From Phoronis pallida (Eukaryota > Phoronida > Phoronidae), in NCBI GenBank assembly GCA_028565715.1, contig JAOXYC010190912.1, forward strand, positions 1 through 12,201: a DNA stretch of 12,201 bases, in the 5' to 3' direction. The notes under the pieces were generated by a model that saw nothing but the letters and a program-made list of their open reading frames with translations, was not told the DNA's origin and ran no database searches. Below are positions 1 through 8,700 of the stretch, in pieces. The position numbers and the translations under genes are program-made. How positions within the stretch are numbered: position 1 is the stretch's first letter; each line of letters starts with the position of its first letter.

Positions 1-117
1 CTACTGTCCCTACATTTATAACCATTTTTTTTCCAAAAATGTGAAATCTTGGAATTATACAGCAAAATATATAAAGAAAATCTTAAGTTTAGATATGTGT
101 ACATTTTGGGACCTGTG

Positions 118-173
118 CTAACTATAAGTTTGTATCAACTTCAAGAGAATTTCAGTACCACCATCAATACATT
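118..173 (-). CDS. PTRH2: PTRH2 exon 5 (tentative C-terminal exon)
   Basis: A minus-strand acceptor (GTGATCTCAG) is followed, in the phase required by exon 4, by codons for [17 protein letters not shown] and a TAG. This recalls the family ending LIDKVTGHLKLY in its I-D..T spacing and LKL, but it has one residue more and lacks the GP after GPG. It would give a 172-residue protein. No AATAAA lies between here and the window edge, only a TATAAA variant at 15-20 (minus strand). The real last exon may instead lie left of base 1. Confidence 0.4.
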
Positions 174-2483
174 CTGAGATCACTATAGATAGTGGTCCCA
201 GATACATTGTAGGCTAATAACATTGTGACCCCAAGATCATTGAAGGACACGTAGTATTTACAAAGCATTGGTCCTTTTGGATTGCCCACATATTACACTG
301 CGGCCTTTGCCGAGAAGGCCTGTGATGTTTTGCCCCAAAAGAGCCGCTTGCGTAATTACAGTAATTTACCGGGAGATAGCAATCACGCGGTATGACCCTT
401 GCTCACTTAATCCTATTGTGTACGTTTTTATAACTTCTGACTGTTTTCAAAAATCGTCCACTTCATTAAATCGTGTTACGCTGCATCAATTTACAATCAC
501 AGCTGGACAATAGCCTGGAGAGTTAATTGAATTTGGAACTGTGCTTAATGTGGGCTAAACTACTGGATCACGGTTGTTAATCTCATGTCAGCAGATTCCT
601 CACCTGGTCCTACTCCTAATACAGTTATAGAACCAGCTGCTATCTGTGTCCTCCCGGCATCATGTATTAAAGTAGTTAATAGACCCATATCATCAGCCTT
701 TTGAGAAAGTTCTATTCTGCAAGTTAAAGAAACAAACATTTACTTGATCACAAACTGTGAATGAGTTCATAATGGAAAAAATGAAATTAGCAATTTCAAA
801 AGCAGCAGTAAATAACCGAATTGTCACAAGATATAATCATTAAGATTGAGTTTGAAAAAAACAATTGTCCTTTACAATGGAATAAATTGTTCTTACTCAG
901 TCTCTCCCAAATTTCCTATATTTCTAACACATATTTCTACGAATAATCAGCCTTTTCAATATATTCATGCATTATCAATAGACATTTTTTTATAAGACTG
1001 CGTGAAAGCTTTATAACCCCCAAATGGTACCATCAATGGTACTACCTGATCTTGTCAGTAATACAACAATTGTATTTTAGGTTTACAAATATTTGAATAA
1101 AAAACTTACAAGGAATCCTCTGTTTCTGTTTTTAAACAAACTTTTGCTTGACCAATCGATTCCCATTGTTTTAAAACGGTTGGGTTGTATTTCTGTCCTT
1201 TCCTGTATAAACCCACCGCAGCATGGCAACACTGAAAACAGAATTGTAGTAATACATTTCAAATTCAATAAATTCAAGAACACAATTCTGAAGATAAATA
1301 AAGAAGTTACAACATATACTGCAAACTGGTAGATTAAAAGGTACAGAAGTAAACATTTTTCATTAAATCTTCAACAGAATTGGATTTGGTTGAAGAATGT
1401 AAATCCCGGGATGTAAATAGTAGTTTGGTATATACATCTTGCACCAGTTATGACACCATCACCATGAGATAATTGAATGGCAATATTACACAGTTTTGAA
1501 AATGTATCCTGACCGAGATGCAGAAGCATTTGAAACGTAGAGGTGAAAAAAAAGAAAATACAGAAATTTTTCAAACTTGAGTGTAATTTAGTGATCTTTT
1601 AAAACTTTTAAAATGTTCAGTTGCGGCATGGTACATACTTGAGCTGCTACCTTGCCTTTGCCCATCTTGAGATCATTTCTAACAACAAACACCATCTTGA
1701 ATTCTCCATTGTCTCTAAAAAGGCTTGGACCATTCTGTAAAATGCAAGATATTGTTTCTTAATGCAAAGTGACTAAGACTCGAGACATGGAAATATTTGT
1801 ACTTTTGACCTAGTTTAGACAGTACGTAAAGGACGAATTGATGTATCAATTGCTAGCTTACAGAGCTCATATATCACATACTATCTCTTGCTTTCAAACA
1901 CTATCCCAGTGCCCCAATTGTTAATTATTCAAACGTTGAACCTTATTGTCAAAACTCATTGTTTACAAAACTGGGACAGTCCAGGGGGGACAGTATTCAT
2001 AATTCATACATTGCGGTGCAGAGGACAACATGTCCGAGTTTCAGCGACATTGAGAGATGACCATTTTACAATCCTCAGACGAGAGTGGGGTGATCATTTA
2101 TTATGTGACGACTCGCGCCAAATCTCACCCTTTCTCGTTATTCAGTCAAAAGTGAATTTTATTGACTGAATAACGGGAATCCTCGAGATTTTCACGAGTC
2201 ATCACATAATAAATAATCACCGAGAGTGGTTGACGTATAGGGTTGGCAGGTATGATTAGGGAACAAGACAGTGAACTATTTCATTTTGCCTTACGGACAA
2301 CTAGCGACACCATATGGGTCAACCAGACCAAAGGCTTAATCGGTTACATACATTTACAGCTTTATCTGTCAAATCTTCAGTGATTTTTGCTAATTTGGAA
2401 GGTCTTATCCGACTTCTCAACAACCAACCAATACAGATTCCACAACCAAGACCAAAGGCAGTTGCAAAATAACCAGATTCCAT
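118..2483 (-). CDS. PTRH2: PTRH2: peptidyl-tRNA hydrolase 2 (spliced gene, 5 exons with the last tentative)
   Basis: Pth2-family enzymes cleave the ester bond of peptidyl-tRNA that has dropped off ribosomes. The animal protein sits on mitochondria through an N-terminal anchor and is also known as Bit1. Joining 2483-2352, 1734-1639, 1231-1110 and 716-604 on the minus strand keeps one frame. It gives 154 residues: a membrane segment at about 6-23 ([17 protein letters not shown]), a linker, then the Pth2 domain from about residue 58. Family hallmarks are [19 protein letters not shown] (58-76), CHAAVGLYR (78-86), LKQWE, and [11 protein letters not shown] (136-146) followed by TVLGVGP. The DAGRTQ block holds the conserved Asp and Thr. 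Human PTRH2 is about 179 residues, so only some 15-20 residues are unassigned. The C-terminal exon is the weak point (see the entries at 118 and 560). The gene diverges from ANAPC7 across 216 bases. Identity of the family is very secure; intron ends are inferred from GT-AG signals and phase. Confidence 0.93.
174..603 (-). other. Possible PTRH2 intron 4 or 3' flank
   Basis: If the CAG|GTGAGG donor is used, this is the last intron; otherwise it is 3' UTR or flank. It includes a small hairpin GGCCTT-N7-AAGGCC (302-320). The 81-residue plus-strand frame at 268-513 is compositionally unlike the nearby exons and I recognise nothing in it. Confidence 0.45.
604..716 (-). CDS. PTRH2: PTRH2 exon 4 (catalytic DAGRTQ block)
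   Basis: It completes Leu117 and encodes residues 118-154, including [19 protein letters not shown] and TVLGVGP, plus one base of the next codon. The acceptor is preceded by a good pyrimidine tract (TTTCTTTAACTTGCAG). The usual APGS of the family is AAGS here. The exon ends at a strong donor, CAG|GTGAGG. If that donor is skipped, the frame runs on to a TAG at 560-562 and adds [14 protein letters not shown], which does not resemble the usual GPGPADLIDKVTGHLKL ending. Confidence 0.88.
717..1638 (-). other. PTRH2 introns 2 and 3
   Basis: Intron 2 (1232-1638) and intron 3 (717-1109) flank exon 3. Both are AT-rich. The open frames here, including a 67-residue minus-strand one at 1371-1574, have no family match and lie between well-placed splice sites. 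I see no repeat or RNA gene. Confidence 0.75.
1110..1231 (-). CDS. PTRH2: PTRH2 exon 3
   Basis: It encodes residues 77-116 plus two bases of Leu117. [10 protein letters not shown] and [13 protein letters not shown] align with the human CSHAAVSAYK and MLKQWEYCGQPKV blocks. Acceptor is TTTTCAG, donor is GTAAGT. The same bases have open frames on both strands, but only this frame matches a known protein. Confidence 0.92.
1639..1734 (-). CDS. PTRH2: PTRH2 exon 2 (start of the Pth2 domain)
   Basis: It encodes residues 45-76 in phase 0, ending MGKGKVAAQ, the most conserved stretch of the family and the part that holds the active-site Lys region. Acceptor is TTTTACAG, donor is GTATGT. Confidence 0.93.
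1735..2351 (-). other. PTRH2 intron 1
   Basis: 617 bases between phase-0 exons, GTATGT to TTTTACAG. It holds the palindromic MITE at 2080-2229, which makes up roughly a quarter of its length. The rest shows nothing I can name. Confidence 0.8.
2080..2229. mobile_element. Palindromic MITE with 9-base target duplication (Mutator-like?)
   Basis: Two arms (2090-2149 and 2162-2220) form a near-complete inverted repeat around a 12-base loop. The outer part GTGATYATTTATTATGTGAY and the inner CGTTATTCAGTCAA match almost perfectly. The element is flanked by CGAGAGTGG at 2080-2088 and again at 2221-2229, a clean direct repeat that looks like a target site duplication. A 9-10 base duplication is typical of Mutator-like transposons, so a non-autonomous MULE fold-back element is my best guess. 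It has no coding capacity. Confidence 0.75.
2352..2483 (-). CDS. PTRH2: PTRH2 exon 1 (start codon and membrane anchor)
   Basis: It encodes residues 1-44, from [20 protein letters not shown] to KAVN, and ends at a GTATGT donor in phase 0. The Met at 2483 aligns with the human internal MEYLAH region, and the GxxCGxCIGW segment matches the human anchor. An in-frame ATG at 2618 would add 45 residues that do not look like the family, so I prefer 2483. Confidence 0.88.
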
Positions 2484-2576
2484 TGAAAAATAGTGAAAAC
2501 AAGGGAACTTTGATAAAATTGAATGGCAAGGACGGAACAGACAGACAACTTCCTTCTCTTTTGAAACGAGCAATGT

Positions 2577-2584
2577 GATTGGCT
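2577..2584 (-). promoter_or_regulatory. CCAAT box, minus orientation
   Basis: GATTGGCT on the plus strand is AGCCAATC on the minus strand, a full NF-Y type site. It sits about 95 bases upstream of the PTRH2 start codon. Confidence 0.6.
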
Positions 2585-2598
2585 GTGAAATATTTGGA

Positions 2599-2603
2599 CC
2601 AAT
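2599..2603 (+). promoter_or_regulatory. CCAAT box, plus orientation
   Basis: GGACCAATGAG lies about 100 bases upstream of the ANAPC7 start codon and about 20 bases (two helical turns) from the opposite-facing CCAAT box. Paired CCAAT boxes are common in bidirectional and cell-cycle promoters. Confidence 0.55.
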
Positions 2604-2633
2604 GAGTGCAGTCGACACAAACAGTGTTCGATA

Positions 2634-2641
2634 CGCGGGAA
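2634..2641. promoter_or_regulatory. E2F-like site
   Basis: CGCGGGAA (TTCCCGCG on the other strand) matches the core of E2F/DP sites. It is close to the likely ANAPC7 transcription start. A cell-cycle control site would suit an APC/C subunit, but a single 8-base match is weak evidence. Confidence 0.4.
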
Positions 2642-2654
2642 GAAGACAAAAATA

Positions 2655-2687
2655 ATGAAAATGACCGTGTTTCTTCCGAACTTTTAA
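2655..2687 (+). other. Short upstream ORF before ANAPC7
   Basis: ATG at 2655 opens a 10-codon frame (MKMTVFLPNF) closed by TAA at 2685-2687, 12 bases before the ANAPC7 ATG and in the same frame. It matters only if transcription begins upstream of 2655. Confidence 0.4.
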
Positions 2688-2699
2688 CCACTGTTAATT

Positions 2700-2765
2700 A
2701 TGACGTTATATGATCAATTGAAGAAATTAGTTGACGCAGAACTCCACAATGATATCAGGATTCTG
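2700..2765 (+). CDS. ANAPC7: ANAPC7 exon 1
   Basis: Residues 1-22, beginning MTLYDQLKKLVDAELHNDIR. This aligns with the human N-terminal helix (AAAGLHSNVRLLSSLLLTM). The GTGGGT donor is chosen over GTATTT four bases on, because the latter would create an immediate stop in exon 2. The donor is phase 0. Confidence 0.85.
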
Positions 2766-5700
2766 GTGGGTATTTTTTAGAAAATAAAATAACGTTCCTA
2801 ACCCTCGCTTCTAGTTGAGTAACTTTGTTTTCATAATATTGTGCAGAATATAGATAGAATTTTGCACAGCAAGGAATGAAGAAAGACAGGTCAGAAGCAA
2901 CAAGCCTGGTGCAAGAAGATTACAACTCTCACCCTTATGCTCGGTACGAGACTGAACTCCAGCCCCTATATTCTGGTCGAGGGACTCTATCAATCGCGGG
3001 GGGTCTACCAAAAGTAGGAGACTGCGCCATAGGTTCATCTAGGGTAACCCAGTAAGAACTGAGCTCTGATACTACAGTACAGAACTGATTAGACAACTAA
3101 GAACTGATATGCTGCTGCTAAGGTCAAGCAATCATTTCGGGTCAGGTTTACTGGTTACATCTAGGGGTCCAAGGAGTCCAACTGTTCCCACAAACTTTAA
3201 ACAGGACCCCCTGAGGAGGACGCTAGGTGGCTGATTTGGACCCCCACTTCAGAAACAATTTCATAAAAATGAAGATAAAAATTCTATTTATTGATGAAAT
3301 AACAATCTGGGGTAACAATTTTGATGAAATCCATGTTCAAAATCAACATAATTGACTTTCTAAGCTGTTTTTAATTTGAAAGTGGGAGATTTTCTGCTTA
3401 ATTTCAAAGATGAAAAAACTTTTATTTCATAATTGTTATGGCGCGTCTTAGTGATTTGGACACTAGGTTGAGAATTGCATCAAATTTGGACCCCCAACTT
3501 TATAATTTCTAGATAAAGCCCTGGACTGCGGTTAAGCGAAGTGACGTCATCCACTGAGTTCAGTCTATAGCTCGGTACCAGTGCCCTCTATCTGTTTAAG
3601 TTTGGGTCGTTCCTGAAAGGGGAAGGAAGATGAATATCGACAAGGGGAGGCTTGAAACTCTTGTCTTGTTTAACTTCTGACTTACTTGTCACCACGTATG
3701 AAGTCAGCGACTGTGGGATAATGGCAGTACGAGAGCAATTGTTAGTCGTATTGCCACCTTTCGAAGGTCAATGAGTATACATTCGTTACAGTACAAGAGT
3801 ATTGTGCAAGTCAAGAGAGGTATCTGCATAATCTATGATAAAGTCACCAGACTGGGACAATTATCCATACTAATCATCAAATACTAAAAATGAGTTAAAA
3901 TTCTACAACTTTGCCAAAATTATTGTAAATTTGCAAAACTTGCAGACATTTTTCAAAAGTTCTTTAGACATCGTCCGAATGTGAATGAAAAAATGTCTAC
4001 ACCAGTTTACTCATGTACTTACTTGGCTTACTTTATTACAGAATATGTTTAAATCAGAAAACACATTCTTGATCCAGATTTATACTTTTTGCAGGCTGAT
4101 TTGGTCCTATCCATGTGTGGAAGGGGAGAAGATGTACTGAACAACATTGAGCATTATCATGTGACCACCTACTACGCAGATGCTCTCTATCATTTCAAAG
4201 AGTATAAAAAGGCAGAGGTATATTAATTGATGTAGAAAGTTAAATTACAAGCCAAATTATGGTTAGGTTGGAAGGGGATTGGTTAACGAGCCCGTGCTTT
4301 GTCTTGAATTTTATTCATATGCTATTTATTTTGAATTACAACTGGTGCAATAACATATGTAGTGTCGTGTCAATTCATATTTTTTTATAAGTTTGTCGTT
4401 ATATAGCAATGTTAATTTCCTGATTGTAATTTCAAAGAAAATCACTGGTTTCAATTCAGACTTCACTTTGTTTGAAAACTTAAATATTTTTAGAAGAAAG
4501 TTGTATAAGTAGGTGGCTGTCATTTAATTTTATGAATTATAGTGTTCTTCATTACAGAGTTTCTACAGAAAAGCATTACACTTACGCAAAGAGATCAACA
4601 AAGTTAGAGGAAAACAACAGTCTTCAGTAAGTATTCACTTGTTGAGTACTTGCACAGAATTAAGTCTGTATGCCGAACTCTCACACAAGGATGTGTCCAA
4701 GAATTTGTGCAATTCATTATCAAATTTTCATCAACTCTCATTTCACATTCTATTTCTATATTTGTGTGTGTTTTATTTTGTTGTGGGTTGACATTCACCA
4801 GTCGAATGATTGGTACAAAATTTATTTTCATAGATGTATACCTATCCTTATTTTAATAGTTAATTTTTGCTTATAAAATAACATGGTTGAATAGATGTAT
4901 AACGCTATGCAATGAAATGATAATGCAAAAAATGGGAGGGATACGCTAAAAGCAAGTTCTAATTTATAATTTGACATCGTTTGATGCTCATTTCAGGACC
5001 TGATCTCAGATGTGGAGGTGAAATATAAGATTCATTTATGTCACAGATGTTTGAGAGAGTGGAGGGAGGCTATTGCAGTGGTATGTATTAGCAATTTCTG
5101 ATAATATTTACATCCTCACAAACATCATAATACAGGGAAACTGGTTTACTCATTTCGATTTTGTTGTTTGAATGATATTTTCAGGAGCCATAGCACCCTT
5201 GGGAGTGAATAAGTTAATAAATCAACAGTTGCTTGTCTACATTTAATATTTTGAAAACTAATTGAATGAATGAATGGAAATAAATTTATTTCCTCATCAA
5301 AAAAACATATTTACAATTTAAAATTACAATTTAAATACATTATTTAATACATGATGGATGTCAATAAATAAGTTCATTTGGTTGATGATATAAATATGAA
5401 TAAATTCATCTTTCACAACCTGAAAATGTACCAAGAAGCTGAAACTGTCAACCAAGGAAACTGTTCAGGTTGTGAAAGATGAATTTATTCACACTAATTG
5501 ATGCATGTTGACAAAACTTTGCACATATGTTCCTTGTGTAAATGGCCAGCACCAGTCGCTTTTGGGTCGTAATGAAATTGTGCACCAATTTAATGAATTT
5601 GGTTAATGTTCATTGCACAGCCCTGTGGATTCATCTTTTCAGCGTTGCTCTGATTTGTAACCATTAATTTGTCAACGTAATTTTGCAGCTTGACTCCATC

Positions 5701-8700
5701 AACAGTAAACAGAGGACATCCAAAGTGAACATGGCCCTAGCTGTGTTATATCAACAGATTGGTAATGACAGGTCTGCCATCACATGCTACAAGGAAGTAC
5801 TCAGGTACCAATTGAAGTTGCAGTAAGATGATACGTGTACAACTGTTTCGGCTATATCTCATGGCCGAAACAGTTGTACATGTATCATCTTACTTCTTAT
5901 TATCAAGATTAAATGGAACACAATAACTTACATAGTATCGTTAAGCATATTGTTATTAATAGTTTAATTATATGGTTCATGGTCTCCACTGGCTTGGAGA
6001 GTTACTGTACTCTTGATCCAACTATGTTTCAAACCTCCTGCAAAGCTTCTTGATCATATCATGTTGATTTATAACAACGTTCTGCAACTGTGCCGTTAAG
6101 TGACAAAAGATCAAACATCATCCTCCATGTCACCAAGAACCTTGTAGGAGGTTTGAAACGTAGTGACATCAAAGTTGTCCAAAATGTAAGTCTTTAAGTC
6201 AGTGAAATACTTTATCTGTAATGTTAATATTATCACAATAGAAAACCATCACGGTTACAGTTTAAAAAAGATGTTTGACTTTCTGATGTTTTCTTCTTTC
6301 ATATATTGTCTGACATGTATACTTCTCTGTTCCCTCCCAACAGGGAGTGTCCACTAGCTGTTGGTGCCATGAATGGTTTGTTAAGTCTTGGTGTGAAAGG
6401 TGGTGACGTCTCAACTCTTGTTTCACACGGTGCTGGTCAGATGGAATGGCTGTCTCTCTGGATCAGGTCCAAGGCCAACACAGCCTCACGGGATTATACA
6501 AGTGCATCGGTAGCTTTGAAGAATCTGAATACTAAGGTATGAAACATGATAGAATTATTATATTTCTGGTTCAAAGCATTGTCCATGCACTATATGACAA
6601 ATGTCCCGAGAATAGCCCAAAAGCTCAAAATAATACTGAATAGGTAAATTTCATATATGGGAAATGAGGTGAATTACGGACAGGGGAATAGTACGGACAA
6701 CCACTCTATTGATACATAAATTCTTATATTCTGTATTAAAAGAGTGATACTATGTAACATAGTGTATGCAATACATCGCTGTACTGCATCTGTACTAAAA
6801 GGTATCTATTTCAACTATTATTATTAAAAGAGTGGTTGCCCGTATTATCCCCTTTGCCTGTCCATAATTTGCAATGAGTATATTTTCTTTATAAATTTTT
6901 AGTTGAGTGGCTGAATTGATTACGGTAATATCAAAAATGATCTATAAACATGGAAACATCATGCTAAATACTACATCTGAAATTGTACAAAAGGTGTTCA
7001 TGAATTTTTTCTTTAACTTGTTATTTTTTGCAATTTCAGTATTCCCTGAATAACAGCCCAGAAACTCTTTCAAGTTTAGCAATGAATCATTTTTATAATG
7101 GAGACTTCACCATTGCCATCTCAATTTTACAACAGGTAAGGACGATATTATTTTTATTTGGCGAATTGAAATATTCAACTTCAGTAAAAAAGCCTTTTCA
7201 TTCATTCATTATTAGCTATAGCATTTCAACTACAAATAATACAAGCTGTATTATTGATCTAGTATGAATTGGTTGTGAAGCGTAATTATATGAATTAGTT
7301 ATCTTGGCAGGCAACTGGCCATTCGGTCCCTTTTAAGAGAATTTGGGCAAGATGTCCAATATCTGAAAAGTTTGTCATGTCATGACTTCCATAGGTCACA
7401 GTGGCAGAGTGAGTGCCTGGCTAGTAATCAGTCGAACCATGAACATTTTTCCTTTGACGAGGAAATTAGGTCACTAAATAACCAAATAACAAGTTGCCTG
7501 CCCAAATTAATAATTTTTATTATAAAAGCTGGTTGATATCAGCCAGATACCATTATGGGAAAATTCATGTTTGGCAAAATGAGTTATGTTGAATATTGTA
7601 TTTCAAAAAGCGATTTCACTTCCTATCTTTAAACCTTCAAGAAAAAACTTGCCCTCACCTTCATGTTTTATTCCAGGTACATGCTCTAGATCCCCTTTAC
7701 ACAAAACACATGGATACAATGGCTTACCTTTTGATGAAAGATAAACAGTCAAAACAACTGGAAAGGTAAGAACCGTCAGTCTGTATAAACATGCAGTCTG
7801 TCCCCATGGCTGGATTTAAGTTCGAGCATGTGGCAAATGAACATACATTAGAGCCCAGAATTCCAGGCTATACTAGACTGTTTGGCATATTCAGTATAAC
7901 ATTGATAGTTATACAAAATATTGAACTTAACTGAACGAATGAACTTGACTGTGTTTCTCTCAATAACATAATGTTTTTCGTAATGAGGTTAACATTCTGT
8001 AGATTTTGAGATTTTAATTGACATAATACATCACTCAATTTCAGTTTGGCTTCTCAACTGATGGCTTCCAACGAAAATGCCTCAGAGTCCTGGGTTGCTA
8101 TGGGTTACTACTGTCTAGTTAATAAGGAACCAACCAAGGCTGTCTATTTTGCTCATAAGGTGAGGTTCTGGCGTGCTGTTAAATTAGTCGGTAGAATAAT
8201 GGGGTTAAATATATTCTTCATTCTAGCTCATTATTTGACAGCAGTTGATGGAAAAATGTTTCACAAGACCATTAATTGGTGTAGATTATGAGGAGGATTC
8301 ACAAGATCACTTGTGCAGAATGCATTTACATTTCAAACAAACTTGTATTCTTCTATAACTAGGATATCCATAGTAATAAAATGGCCGATCACCAGCGTTA
8401 AAATCATAAAATATATTAAAATGTCCACTCTGGAGCTGACGTAAAGATATTAAAACTATTAAAATCCCTAGCTTTCGAACTTTATTCTTCTTCAGAGGAT
8501 AGTACATCATTGTGGCGTAATGTCACATTATTAGTTCTAGTAATAATACAGTTCCAATCTATCCTCATTTCTAGCTACTTGTTATTAAAACGTATGTTAT
8601 TATCAGGTGTTTATATCGTTCTACTACGGTTTGTTTACCTATTTTACTATGATTTGTTTACATCTCCATGTTCGTATGTTACTATCATTTGTTTATATCG

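Larger units (their letters stand above)
2484..2699. promoter_or_regulatory. Bidirectional promoter between PTRH2 and ANAPC7
   Basis: The region spans from one start codon to the other, leaving 216 bases for two 5' UTRs and all core promoter elements. It holds two CCAAT boxes in opposite orientation, an E2F-like CGCGGGAA, and GGAA-type ETS cores (minus strand, around 2548-2554 and 2672-2678). There is no clear TATA box. This composition is usual for housekeeping bidirectional promoters. Transcription starts cannot be read from the sequence. Confidence 0.75.

Noticed and set aside
51-120. Alternative PTRH2 last exon from an acceptor at about 112 giving GPGPK followed by MYTYLNLR
   Set aside because: It restores GPGP, but the pyrimidine tract is poor, the frame runs open to the window edge, and the rest does not resemble DKVTGHLKL.
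268-513. 81-residue plus-strand ORF
   Set aside because: No motif or family I recognise, and it lies opposite the PTRH2 3' region in sequence with no sign of splice or coding bias.
1371-1574. Minus-strand 67-residue frame as the missing PTRH2 exon (contains LSHGDGV)
   Set aside because: It looked like CSHAAV at first, but the true exon with CCHAAV, LKQWE and correct phases is at 1110-1231.
2319-2618. Unspliced 99-residue minus-strand frame as a gene starting at 2618
   Set aside because: The family match begins only at the Met at 2483 and stops at the splice donor at 2351; the first 45 residues and the tail past the donor are unlike PTRH2.
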